Positions 15,739-23,953 of a DNA stretch of 64,000 nt are shown here, piece after piece. Source of the stretch: Sandaracinaceae bacterium. GTDB lineage: Bacteria > Myxococcota_A > Polyangia > Polyangiales > Houyiibacteriaceae. The notes under the pieces are model-generated. The model was not told the DNA's origin and searched no databases. It was given only the letters and a program-made list of their open reading frames with translations. The translations under genes and the position numbers were made by a program. Numbering within the stretch: position 1 is the stretch's first letter; each line of letters opens with the position of its first letter. The stretch lies in assembly GCA_016706685.1 (NCBI GenBank), contig JADJJE010000002.1:62001-126000 (forward strand). The letters are read 5' to 3'.

Positions 15739-15953
15739 GCATGTCGACGCGTGCTGATGCACCACTTCAAACCCCTGATATGGCTCACATTTCGAGCACG
15801 ACTCAGTGCTGGTGCGCGCGTCTCGAGCCCCGCCCCGCCTAGCGATCGCCACGGGCCACACAGCTCCATCACGGGCTTGCCAGCTTACTTCACGGGCACT
15901 CGTCGACAGGGCCCACGGTCCGGCGGTGAGCCCCCAACCGGAGCGCGATCACG

Positions 15954-15975
15954 ACGTTTCCGTGAAATGTCACGG
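15954..15975. promoter_or_regulatory. Inverted repeat CCGTGA-N4-TCACGG with ACGTTTCCGTGAA
   Basis: CCGTGAAATGTCACGG (15960-15975) has perfect 6-bp arms. The 13-mer ACGTTTCCGTGAA (15954-15966) recurs exactly at 19972-19984, just before the activator gene, where CCGTGAAAT and TGTCACG also recur. It lies about 100 nt upstream of the plus-strand sigma54 promoter, a normal place for an enhancer, and could also serve the divergent one. Confidence 0.55.
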
Positions 15976-15981
15976 GCTGTG

Positions 15982-15996
15982 GTATTTGCTGGATTT
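15982..15996 (+). promoter_or_regulatory. Candidate activator site GTATTTGCTGGATTT
   Basis: This is the plus-strand copy of the motif GYATTTGCTGGWTT found before both porin units, 77 nt upstream of the -24 box and in the same orientation relative to the promoter. Confidence 0.5.
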
Positions 15997-16073
15997 ACCG
16001 TTGCCAGAGCGGGTGCCCTGAGGATGTCTCCAGTGGACCCCTGAAATCACACGGGATTCTCGGCGCATCTCGC

Positions 16074-16090
16074 TGGCACAAGCCGTGCTT
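16074..16090 (+). promoter_or_regulatory. Sigma54 promoter for the ABC importer
   Basis: TGGCACAAGCCGTGCTT, preceded by C, has GG and GC 10 nt apart and one mismatch in the -12 box. The predicted transcription start, near 16100, falls almost on the ATG at 16102, so the mRNA may be leaderless. Confidence 0.75.
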
Positions 16091-16101
16091 AGCGCCCGGC
16101 C

Positions 16102-17172
16102 ATGCCAACCGCTTCGTTTAGTCTATCCGGCGCTCCCGCGGGTGTCCTCCCCTTCCTGCTGACCCTGGGCGCCCTCGCTTTCGGCTGCTCCGGCTCGAGC
16201 AGCAGCGAGGCCGCTGCCACCGAGGGCAACACCATCACCCTCGGCGCGTACACGACGCCCCGCGAAGCCTACGGCGACATCCTGCCCGCGTTCCGTGCGC
16301 ACCACCGCGCAGCCGGTGGCGCCGACGTGACCATCCGCGAGTCCTATCTCGGCAGCGGCGCCCAAGCGCGCGCCATCCTTGGTGGCTTCGAAGCCGACGT
16401 CGCGGCGCTCTCGCTCGAGCCCGACATCGAGCTGCTGCGTGAGGGTGGGCTCATCCGCCACGACTGGCATGCGGGCGAGCACGACGGGATGGTCACGCGC
16501 TCCGTCGTCGTCATCGGTGTGCGCCCCGGCAACCCCAAGAACATCCGCACATGGCAGGACCTGGCGCGCCCCGGCATCGAGGTGCTCACGCCAAACGTGC
16601 GCACCAGCGGTGGCGCCATGTGGAACGTGCTCGCCATCTACGGCGCTGCGATCCGCGGGCATGCTGGCGTGCCTGCGGGAGACCGCGCCGCCGCCATCGG
16701 CCTCTTGGCGGACATCCTGCGCAACGTGAAGATCATGGACCGCGGCGCGCGCGACTCCATGCTCACCTTCGAGCGCGGCGTGGGCGACGCCATCATCACG
16801 TACGAGAACGAGATCCTGGTGGGCCGCGCCGACGGCCGCGACTACGAGTACGTGACCGGCGGCTCCACCATCCTCATCGAGAACCCGGTGGCCATCGTCG
16901 ACGCGAACGTGGACCGCCACGGGACGCGTGAGGTGGCGCAGGCGTTCATCGACTACCTGACCACGCCCGAGGCGCAGCGCGTGTTCGCGCAGCACGGCCT
17001 GCGCCCCGTGGTGGAGAGCGTGGCCACCGAGACGCAAGCACGCTTTGCCGCGGTGGAAGACCTCTTCACCATCCGTGACCTGGGCGGCTGGGCCGAGGCG
17101 CAGCGCCTGCTGTTCGCCGAGAACGGCGTCTACGACCAAGCGCTCGCGCGCGGGCAGCAGGAGAACCGATGA
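16102..17172 (+). CDS. Sulfate-type ABC transporter substrate-binding lipoprotein
   Basis: A 356-residue binding protein of the Sbp/CysP family. The signal peptide ends in the lipobox LAFGC near residue 29. Family landmarks are GAYTTPREAYGDILPAF (residues about 48-64), an LGSGAQARAI loop, and TPNVRTSGGAMWNVLA near 166, which matches the TPNPKTSGGARWNYLA sulfate-site motif with Val and Arg substitutions. The C-terminal ring YLTTPEAQRVFAQHGLRP is typical. It should feed sulfate, thiosulfate or a similar oxyanion to the permeases encoded next (4-nt overlap). No ribosome-binding site precedes the start, which fits a leaderless transcript from 16074-16090. Confidence 0.85.
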   Translation: MPTASFSLSGAPAGVLPFLLTLGALAFGCSGSSSSEAAATEGNTITLGAYTTPREAYGDILPAFRAHHRAAGGADVTIRESYLGSGAQARAILGGFEADVAALSLEPDIELLREGGLIRHDWHAGEHDGMVTRSVVVIGVRPGNPKNIRTWQDLARPGIEVLTPNVRTSGGAMWNVLAIYGAAIRGHAGVPAGDRAAAIGLLADILRNVKIMDRGARDSMLTFERGVGDAIITYENEILVGRADGRDYEYVTGGSTILIENPVAIVDANVDRHGTREVAQAFIDYLTTPEAQRVFAQHGLRPVVESVATETQARFAAVEDLFTIRDLGGWAEAQRLLFAENGVYDQALARGQQENR

Positions 17173-18005
17173 GCACCCCCAGCCACGCGCTCCATCCGAG
17201 TGGCGGTGAGCGCGCGCTGCGCCTCGGCGTCGCGTCCTACGCCATCGCGTTGGTGGCCATCCCGCTGGTGGTGATCGTGCACGTCGCGTTCGCCGACGGC
17301 TTCGACGCCTTCTGGCAGCATGTCACGGCGCCCGTCGCGAAAGCGGCGCTGTGGCTCACCTTGTGGACCGCCGTGCTGGTGGGCGTGCTCAACACCTTCC
17401 TCGGCACCGCCACGGCTTGGGTGCTGGTGCGCTACCCCCTGCCGGGTCGCGCGCTGCTCTCGGCCCTGGTGGACCTCCCGCTGGCCGTCCCCACGCTCGT
17501 TGCCGGCGTCATGCTGGCCATCCTGTACGGCCCCTCCTCGGTGGCGGGCGAGCGCTTCGAGGCCTGGGGCTTCGAGGTGATCTTCGCGCCCCCCGGCATC
17601 GTCATCGCGCTGCTGTTCGTGACGCTGCCCTTCGTGGTGCGCGCGGTGGAGCCGCTGCTCGCCGAGATCGACCCCGCCGAAGAAGAGGCCGCCATCGTGC
17701 TCGGCGCCGGTCCGTGGCGAACCTTCCGCACGGTGTTCCTGCCGGCCATCATGCCCGCCGCCATCTCGGGCGGCATCCGCTCGCTGGGCCGCGCGCTCGG
17801 TGAGTTCGGCTCCATCGTGGTGGTGGCCGGCAACATCCCGTTCGAGACGCTCACGGCGCCGGTCTTCCTCTTCGGCGAGATCGAGAGCGGCGCCCCCAAG
17901 GCGGCCGCCGCCGTGTCCACGGTGCTGCTGGTGTTCGCGCTCTCGCTGCACGGCGTGGCGCGCTACCTCGAAGAGCACACGGGAGCTCGCGATGCAGCGC
18001 GTTGA
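17169..18005 (+). CDS. cysT: Sulfate ABC transporter permease CysT
   Basis: A 278-residue inner membrane permease with six hydrophobic segments. The cytoplasmic EAA loop, EEEAAIVLGAGPWRTF, which contacts the ATPase, lies near residues 173-188. It pairs with CysW to form the channel. The start overlaps the binding-protein stop by 4 nt. Confidence 0.9.
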   Translation: MSTPSHALHPSGGERALRLGVASYAIALVAIPLVVIVHVAFADGFDAFWQHVTAPVAKAALWLTLWTAVLVGVLNTFLGTATAWVLVRYPLPGRALLSALVDLPLAVPTLVAGVMLAILYGPSSVAGERFEAWGFEVIFAPPGIVIALLFVTLPFVVRAVEPLLAEIDPAEEEAAIVLGAGPWRTFRTVFLPAIMPAAISGGIRSLGRALGEFGSIVVVAGNIPFETLTAPVFLFGEIESGAPKAAAAVSTVLLVFALSLHGVARYLEEHTGARDAAR

Positions 18006-18891
18006 TGCAGAGCCCCTGCGCATGACGCCCGTGCCCACGACGGCCGCCCTGCCCACGGTGTCGCGGCCGCGCACCATCCTGGGTCAGCTCACGCTGGCTG
18101 CGGTGGTGCTCGCGTACCTCGGCGTCATCCTGTTGGCGCCCATCGTGGCGCTGGTGGTCGAGACCGCGAAGGTGGGCTTCGGTCCCGCCTTCGAGGCCGT
18201 CATGACGCCCGACGCGCTCTCGGCGCTCGAACGCTCGTTCCTGCTCGTGGTCATCGCGCTGGCCGTCAACACCGTGGTGGGCACGCTCGGCGCCATCGTG
18301 ATCGTGCGGCACCGCTTCCCGGGCCGGCGCTTGCTGAGCGCCCTCTTCGACCTGCCGCTGGCCGTGTCGCCCGTCATGATCGGGCTCGGCTTCCTGCTGC
18401 TGGTGGGGCGCGACGGCCTCTTCGAGCCGGCGCTCACCACGCTGGGCCTGAAGGTGGTGTTCTCGCTGCCCGGCCTGGTCATCGGCACGCTGTTCGTGAC
18501 GCTGCCCTACACGGTGCGCGAGATCGCCTACGTGCTCGAGGAGATCGGCACGAGCGAAGAGGAGGCCGCCACCACGCTGGGCGCGTCTCCGTGGCAGACC
18601 TTCTTCCGCGTCACGTTGCCCAACATCCGGCTCGCGCTCGGCTACGGGCTGCTGATGACGGCCGCGCGCACGCTGGGCGAGTTCGGCGCCGTGCTGGTCT
18701 TGGGCGGCAGCATCTCGGGGCAGACCCAGACCGCCACCACCTTCATCCACGACGCCATCGAAGAGCGCCACCTCGCGGGCGCCTACGGCATGGCGATGGT
18801 CCTGGCGGTGGTCAGCGTCGCCCTCTTGTTGGTGTTGGAGTTCGCAAAGAGTCGTAGGCAGCCGGCGACGGCAGGCAAGGCAGGCACATGA
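17992..18891 (+). CDS. cysW: Sulfate ABC transporter permease CysW
   Basis: A 299-residue permease, chosen to begin at the ATG at 17992, which overlaps cysT by 14 nt. Six hydrophobic segments are present, and the EAA loop EEEAATTLGASPWQTFF is near residues 187-203. Like CysW proteins it ends with a hydrophobic helix followed by a basic tail. The last 4 nt overlap cysA. Confidence 0.9.
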   Translation: MQRVDAEPLRMTPVPTTAALPTVSRPRTILGQLTLAAVVLAYLGVILLAPIVALVVETAKVGFGPAFEAVMTPDALSALERSFLLVVIALAVNTVVGTLGAIVIVRHRFPGRRLLSALFDLPLAVSPVMIGLGFLLLVGRDGLFEPALTTLGLKVVFSLPGLVIGTLFVTLPYTVREIAYVLEEIGTSEEEAATTLGASPWQTFFRVTLPNIRLALGYGLLMTAARTLGEFGAVLVLGGSISGQTQTATTFIHDAIEERHLAGAYGMAMVLAVVSVALLLVLEFAKSRRQPATAGKAGT

Positions 18892-19934
18892 GGATCCGAG
18901 TCGAAAATCTCTCGAAGCGCTTCGGCAGCTTCGTGGCCGTCAACAACGTCAGCTTCGAGGTGGAGAGCGGCTCGCTGGTCGCGCTGCTGGGCCCCTCGGG
19001 CAGCGGCAAGAGCACCATCCTGCGCATCCTGGCGGGGCTCGAGTCCGCCGACTCGGGGCGCGTCTGGTTCGACGACGAGGAGGCCACGCACGTGCACGCG
19101 CGCAGCCGCGGCATCGGCTTCGTGTTCCAGCACTATGCGCTCTTCCGGCACCTCACCGTGGGCGACAACGTGGCGTTCGGGCTGGACGTGCGAAAGGTCC
19201 CCAAAGAGATCTCCGCCAAGCGCGCCAGCGAGCTCTTGCAGCTGGTGGGCCTCGGCGGCCTCGAGCACCGCTACCCCGCGCAGCTCTCCGGTGGTCAGCG
19301 GCAGCGCGTGGCGCTCGCGCGTGCCCTCGCCCCCGAGCCCAAGCTCCTGCTGCTGGACGAACCCTTCGGGGCCGTGGACGCCAAGGTGCGCGAGGAGCTG
19401 CGCCAGTGGCTGCGACGCCTGCACGACGAGGTGGGCGTCACGTCCATCTTCGTGACGCACGACCAGGACGAGGCCTTCGCCGTGTCGGACCGTGTGCTGG
19501 TCATTCATCAGGGCGGGCTCGAGCAGAGCGGCACGCCCACCGAGATCCTGGACGAGCCGGCCACCGAGTTCGTGGCCAGCTTCGTGGGCGAGGTGAACGT
19601 GTTCGCGTCCGTGGTGGAAGACGGCAAGGCGGTGGTGGGCGAGCTGCACGCACCGCTGCGTGGCCAGCACGCCGAGGGGCCCGTGCGCCTGGTGATCCGG
19701 TCGTACGACCTCAAGTTCTGGCGTGACGACCAGGGCATCGCGACGGTGGAGCGCGTGGTCACGCTGGGCGACCGCGTCCGCATCCACGCCACCCTCGACG
19801 GGGCCGGGCCGATCGTCGCGCAGTTCCCCCGACGCAGCAGCTTGCTCAAGGGGATCGAGCCTGGCTCGCGGATTGCTGTGGAGGTCACCAGCGCCCGCAC
19901 CTATCCCGTGGAAACCGCGCAAGCCCAGGTGTAG
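18888..19934 (+). CDS. cysA: Sulfate ABC transporter ATPase CysA
   Basis: A 348-residue ABC ATPase with Walker A GPSGSGKST (residues about 35-43), Q-loop FVFQHYALF, signature LSGGQRQR (about 133), Walker B LLLLDEP and the H-loop VTHDQDEA. A C-terminal regulatory domain of about 110 residues follows, as in CysA. It powers import through CysT-CysW. It ends 79 nt before the activator gene. Confidence 0.92.
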   Translation: MRIRVENLSKRFGSFVAVNNVSFEVESGSLVALLGPSGSGKSTILRILAGLESADSGRVWFDDEEATHVHARSRGIGFVFQHYALFRHLTVGDNVAFGLDVRKVPKEISAKRASELLQLVGLGGLEHRYPAQLSGGQRQRVALARALAPEPKLLLLDEPFGAVDAKVREELRQWLRRLHDEVGVTSIFVTHDQDEAFAVSDRVLVIHQGGLEQSGTPTEILDEPATEFVASFVGEVNVFASVVEDGKAVVGELHAPLRGQHAEGPVRLVIRSYDLKFWRDDQGIATVERVVTLGDRVRIHATLDGAGPIVAQFPRRSSLLKGIEPGSRIAVEVTSARTYPVETAQAQV

Positions 19935-19984
19935 CCGTGAAATATGATGGAAAATCCAGCGCCCGAGTGTCACGTTTCCGTGAA
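19935..19984. promoter_or_regulatory. Activator-gene upstream region with repeated enhancer elements
   Basis: This short gap holds CCGTGAAAT (19935-19943), AAAATCCAGC (19951-19960), TGTCACG (19968-19974) and ACGTTTCCGTGAA (19972-19984). All have counterparts in the ABC importer's promoter region, the second in reverse orientation, suggesting that the activator binds before its own gene. No sigma54 promoter was found here. Confidence 0.5.
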
Positions 19985-20013
19985 TGGGCGCTCGCAAGCC
20001 AGGAAAGCCGGAC

Positions 20014-21615
20014 ATGAGTCTCGAGTCCCAGCTGTGGCGCGAGGTCTGCCAGCACCTCGAGCTCGAGGAGTCCGTTCAGCGCGTGTTCGACATCCTGGCC
20101 GAGCACGTGCCGGTGGTGGCGCTGGTCATTCGGCGGCTCGACCTGGACCCACTGCGGCTCACCACGGTGGCCATGGGCACGGCCGAGCACGGTGACGCGC
20201 AGGCCGACGCCCGCAAGCGCTGGCCCTCGCGCACGGACCTCGACCGCGTGGCCGCGCGCGAGCTGACGCACCTGCTGGACCAGAAGCGCTTGGCCATCGT
20301 GTCGCGCCGGGAGCCCTTCCTGGCCGAGGCGCTGGTGCCCAAGACGGTGGTGGGCACGGTCATCGCCATGCCGCTCGCGGCGGGCGGCAAGCCGGTGGGC
20401 GTGGCGTTGCTGCTGGTGGACCCGGAGGTGAACGTCGGCCACGACCACCTCGACATCCTCGCGCCGGCCGCGTGGCCGCTGGGCGTGGCGTTCGAGAACG
20501 ACCTGCGCCTGCACGAGCTGGCACGCATGCGCGAGGCCCTCGAGGCGGACCGCGAGGCGCTGTTGTCGCGCCTCGAGCGGCAGGACATCAGCGAGGTGGT
20601 GATCGGCGAGCTGGGCGGCCTGTCCAACGTCATGCAGCGCGTGGAGCAGGTGGCCAAGACCGATGCGCCCGTGCTGGTGCTGGGCGAGACGGGCTCCGGC
20701 AAGGAGGTCATCGCGCGCGCCATCCACTCGCGCTCGCGGCGGTCCAAGGGGCCCGTGGTGCGCATCAACTGCGGCGCCATCCCCTCGGAGCTGGTGGACT
20801 CGGAGCTGTTCGGCCACGAGCGCGGCTCGTTCACGGGCGCGGTAGCCACGCGCAAGGGCTGGTTCGAGCGCGCCGACGGCGGGACGTTGTTCCTGGACGA
20901 GATCGGCGAGCTGCCGCTGGCCGCCCAGGTGCGCCTGCTGCGCGTGCTGCAAGACGGCACGCTCGAGCGCGTGGGCGGCACGCAGACCATCAGCGTGGAC
21001 GTGCGCATCGTGGCCGCCACGCACCGGCACCTCGAGACCATGGTGGCCGAGGGCACGTTCCGTGAAGACCTCTGGTATCGCCTGAGCGTGTTCCCCGTGC
21101 GCCTGCCCGCCCTGCGCGAGCGCACCGAGGACATCCAAGTGCTGGCCTCGCACTTCGCCGACCGCGCGGGCAAGCGCCTGGGCGGAGCCCCGCTCACGCT
21201 GACGGCGTCGGACATCGAGCTGCTGCACACCTATCAGTGGCCTGGCAACGTGCGCGAGCTGGCGGCCGTCATCGAGCGTGCCGCCATCCTGGGCAACGGC
21301 CGCCGCCTCGAGCTGCGCACCGCCCTCGGGTCCTCCACGGAGGCGCCGCCCGCGCGGCCCACGCCGGGGCGCACCGACACGTCACGCCCACCCGCACAGC
21401 AAGCCGCTCCGCCCGGCAAGATCACCAGCTTGGACGACGCCATGGCCAAGCACATCGAGCGCGCGCTCGAAGCCTGCCACGGCCGCATCGAGGGCCCCTT
21501 CGGCGCCGCCAAGGTGCTGGGCATCAACCCGCACACGCTGCGCGCGCGCATGCGCAAGCTGGGCCTCGAGTGGCAGAAGTACCGCGGGGCCGACGGGCAG
21601 CCGGCGCAGGAGTAG
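20014..21615 (+). CDS. Sigma54-dependent enhancer-binding activator (GAF-AAA-Fis)
   Basis: A 533-residue regulator; the start at 20014 has AGGA 9 nt upstream. Residues about 10-165 form a GAF-type sensor, followed by a short coiled linker. The AAA+ domain has Walker A GETGSGKE (about 226-233), the sigma54-contacting loop as GSFTGA (Ser for Ala, about 271-276), Walker B TLFLDEIGEL and the R-finger region FREDLWYRL. A Fis-type helix-turn-helix (GAAKVLGINPHTLRARMRKLG) lies near 494-514. The architecture is NorR-like. It follows cysA on the same strand, and four sigma54 promoters lie within 6.2 kb, so it is the likely activator of this uptake regulon. The signal sensed by the GAF domain is unknown. 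Confidence 0.88.
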   Translation: MSLESQLWREVCQHLELEESVQRVFDILAEHVPVVALVIRRLDLDPLRLTTVAMGTAEHGDAQADARKRWPSRTDLDRVAARELTHLLDQKRLAIVSRREPFLAEALVPKTVVGTVIAMPLAAGGKPVGVALLLVDPEVNVGHDHLDILAPAAWPLGVAFENDLRLHELARMREALEADREALLSRLERQDISEVVIGELGGLSNVMQRVEQVAKTDAPVLVLGETGSGKEVIARAIHSRSRRSKGPVVRINCGAIPSELVDSELFGHERGSFTGAVATRKGWFERADGGTLFLDEIGELPLAAQVRLLRVLQDGTLERVGGTQTISVDVRIVAATHRHLETMVAEGTFREDLWYRLSVFPVRLPALRERTEDIQVLASHFADRAGKRLGGAPLTLTASDIELLHTYQWPGNVRELAAVIERAAILGNGRRLELRTALGSSTEAPPARPTPGRTDTSRPPAQQAAPPGKITSLDDAMAKHIERALEACHGRIEGPFGAAKVLGINPHTLRARMRKLGLEWQKYRGADGQPAQE

Positions 21616-21688
21616 TCAGACGGGTCAGAGCGTCGCTCCACGGTCGTGAACGTGGAGGTTGACGGCGACGGCGACGGTGACGAAACCG

Positions 21689-22438
21689 CTAGGAGATCAC
21701 GGTGACGGGCGCGCTCGGGTACACGTGCTCGCGCGCGCCGTCGTAGCGCACGCGCACCACGTTGCCGGGCGCTAGCTTCGCGAAGGTCGGCGAGCCCACG
21801 AAGAGCGTCTCTTGGTCCATGAAGGCGGCGCTGCCGTCGTCGGGGGTGACCTCGAACAGGACCACGATGTAGTACTCGTCGCGCTCCTTGCGCTCACGCA
21901 CCACCGCGCGCCGCAGCACCCGCCCACGCCCGAGCGCGCCGAATTCGGAGGTGTACGTGGCCCGCAGGTGGCGCAGGAGCATGTAGATTCGATACAGCGC
22001 GAGCAGCCCAGTGAGGACGCCGAGCACGGCGTATCGCCACGACTCGCTCGCGTTCGCCGCCCCCCACCCGGAGAGCCCTGCGGCGAGCCCGATCCAGACG
22101 AGGTGGAAGGCCACACCCGAGAGCCCAATCGGCAGGTGGCGGACGAGCTCGAGGTGGCTCGAGAGGAGCAGGTTCGAGACCGCCCGCTCCGCTTCGTCGC
22201 GCGGCACGGACGCCAGCTGGGCGTAGAGCGCGATGGCTTCGTCGCGCTTGTCGTCGAACACCAGCTGCTTGACCCGCTCGATCTCCTCGCCCGCCACGGC
22301 TTGCGCTTCGAAGGTCGCGGGTGCGAGCTCTGCCGCCGCGGAGGTGAGCGTCAGGCTCACGTTGCAGTAGATGCAGATGGCATGTCGGGCCGGCTCTTTG
22401 CCAGAGACGGGCGCACCGCAGTTGGGGCAAGTGGACAT
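21689..22438 (-). CDS. Zinc-ribbon membrane protein of unknown function
   Basis: A 249-residue protein. It opens with a treble-clef type zinc ribbon, CPNC near residue 4 and CIYC near 22, then a helical region of about 70 residues, two adjacent transmembrane segments (about 108-127 and 135-153), and a beta-rich C-terminal domain that probably lies in the cytoplasm. I do not recognise the family. It is followed 32 nt upstream in the genome by the porin gene, on the same strand, so it may be read from the same promoter. Confidence 0.6.
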   Translation of the reverse strand: MSTCPNCGAPVSGKEPARHAICIYCNVSLTLTSAAAELAPATFEAQAVAGEEIERVKQLVFDDKRDEAIALYAQLASVPRDEAERAVSNLLLSSHLELVRHLPIGLSGVAFHLVWIGLAAGLSGWGAANASESWRYAVLGVLTGLLALYRIYMLLRHLRATYTSEFGALGRGRVLRRAVVRERKERDEYYIVVLFEVTPDDGSAAFMDQETLFVGSPTFAKLAPGNVVRVRYDGAREHVYPSAPVTVIS

Positions 22439-22470
22439 CGAGACCAGCATGCCCAGGGTTGTCGCTCCGC

Positions 22471-23844
22471 CTACAGCGTGATGTCCAGCTGCAGGTGCAC
22501 CACGTGGTCGGCGCGGCCGAACTCGGCGCCCGGAGGCATGCGCGCAATCCAGTCGGCCTGCAGCTTCAGCTTGTGGTCGTTGAAGTAGTAGTTGGCGCCG
22601 GCTGCGATCTCGAGGCCGCGGGTGTCCACCTCGCTGATGTACGCGGGCGCCGTGCCGCTCAGCGCGTACAAGCGTGAGACGCGCCCCACCAGCTCGAAGG
22701 GCGGGTCGAACACATAGGACCCTTGCAGGATCCAGCCGTGGCCCGAACGCGTGTACTCCACCACGGGGTTGCCGTCGTCGTCGGTGGACAGGATCTGGTC
22801 GTTGGAAGCGCCGCGGTAGATGTACTCGGCTTGCAGCGCGAAACCGCGCCACTTGAACACCAGGTCGAGGGCGGCCTGCACGTAGTCCGTGGTGCCGCCC
22901 GTGAAGGTGGTGCCCGTGGTGCTGCGCGAGCGGTTGGTGTTGAGGTTGGCGGCGAAGGCGGCGCCGAGCGCGAGGCCCGGCTGCGCGCGACGCTTCAGGT
23001 CGCCCTCCGTGTCGTCGTCGATGTCGCCGAGCGGGCGCAGCTCCACGCGCGCCACCAGCAGGGCGCCGGGCTCGCGACCGAGGCTCAGGTTGGTGCCGCC
23101 GCCGCCGAAGACGCCCACGCGCCAGGCCACGGGTGACTCGTCGCCCAGGAAGTGGTCCGAGTAGAGCATCACGCCCACGTCGCGATCGAGCGTGAGCTCC
23201 AGCACGGGGCGCGGCCGGTCGGCCATCTGCAGGCCCGACTCGCGCACGGTGCGCAGCCGGTCGAAGGGCACGAAGAACTGGCCCGCGCGCAGGCTGAAGT
23301 CGCGGTGCACCTTCCAGTCCAGGTAGGCATCGAAGATGGGCGAGATGGCGCCATCGCGGAAGTCGCGCCCGGCCACGGCCAGCTGGATCATGTAGGTCAG
23401 CTCGGGCACGCGGATGTGCCCCGAGAACCACAGGCGCGCCGTGCCGATGTTGACGAGCTGGTCGAGGTCTCGATCGCCCATCGCGTCCTCGTTCGGGATG
23501 CTCAGCTGGTAGCGCAGCTGGATGCGGCTGCGGACGTTCAGTGAGAACACGTCGCCCACGGTCAGCGTGACGCCCGACCCCTGCGCGCCGGTCAGCGTGT
23601 AGGCAGGCACCTCGGCTTCAGCGGCCGGCTCCGACGCGAGCTGGACAGGCGGGACGTCCGCCACCGGAGCCGGCGCACCGGACTCTGCAGCAGGCTCGGC
23701 CGCGCCCCCCGTGACGGAGGGCTCGGCCGTGTCGCCCCCCGCGGGTTGGGCGCTGACCGGAGCCGTCAGGAGCGAGTAGAGCAACGCCACGATGGACGCT
23801 GCCGAAGCACGCCTCGAAGGCGCAACTGAGCAAGGGATGGGCAT
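22471..23844 (-). CDS. OprO/OprP-like porin, second sigma54-controlled copy
   Basis: A 457-residue precursor; the start at 23844 gives a signal peptide ending VSAQ and has AGGA 11 nt upstream. A Pro/Ala/Glu-rich linker leads to a barrel with FSLNVRSRIQLRYQL, ARLWFSGHIRVPELTYMIQL, FSLRAGQFFVPFDRLR and LTLDRDVGVMLYSD, the phosphate-selective porin pattern, ending LQLDITL. It is clearly related to the porin at 4403, more than to that at 12225. It lies next to the activator gene. Confidence 0.75.
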   Translation of the reverse strand: MPIPCSVAPSRRASAASIVALLYSLLTAPVSAQPAGGDTAEPSVTGGAAEPAAESGAPAPVADVPPVQLASEPAAEAEVPAYTLTGAQGSGVTLTVGDVFSLNVRSRIQLRYQLSIPNEDAMGDRDLDQLVNIGTARLWFSGHIRVPELTYMIQLAVAGRDFRDGAISPIFDAYLDWKVHRDFSLRAGQFFVPFDRLRTVRESGLQMADRPRPVLELTLDRDVGVMLYSDHFLGDESPVAWRVGVFGGGGTNLSLGREPGALLVARVELRPLGDIDDDTEGDLKRRAQPGLALGAAFAANLNTNRSRSTTGTTFTGGTTDYVQAALDLVFKWRGFALQAEYIYRGASNDQILSTDDDGNPVVEYTRSGHGWILQGSYVFDPPFELVGRVSRLYALSGTAPAYISEVDTRGLEIAAGANYYFNDHKLKLQADWIARMPPGAEFGRADHVVHLQLDITL

Positions 23845-23870
23845 GGGTTGGAAAGTCCTCGCGGCCGCCA

Positions 23871-23887
23871 GAGCAGGGAACGTGCCA
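23871..23887 (-). promoter_or_regulatory. Sigma54 promoter for the second porin
   Basis: The minus strand reads TGGCACGTTCCCTGCTC preceded by C. GG and GC are 10 nt apart and only one -12 base differs from the consensus. Transcription would start near 23861, 17 nt before the start codon. Confidence 0.78.
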
Positions 23888-23953
23888 GCGAATTCGTCGG
23901 TTTTTCCAGACACCAGCCAGCAAGCATCCGTTACCCGACACGGATTATCGCGC

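Larger units (their letters stand above)
15657..16101. other. 445-bp divergent regulatory region
   Basis: The longest non-coding gap in the region separates the minus-strand binding-protein gene from the plus-strand ABC importer. It holds a sigma54 promoter for each direction, a 16-bp inverted repeat at 15960-15975 and the shared motif at 15982-15996. No open frame in it looks coding. Confidence 0.75.

Noticed and set aside
20511..20536. CTGGCACG sequence that resembles a sigma54 -24 box
   Set aside because: It lies inside the activator's coding sequence and has no GC at the correct -12 spacing.
21640..21688. Short GGCGAC tandem units as a regulatory repeat
   Set aside because: Only three or four units, in a gap between convergent genes; slippage in GC-rich DNA explains them.
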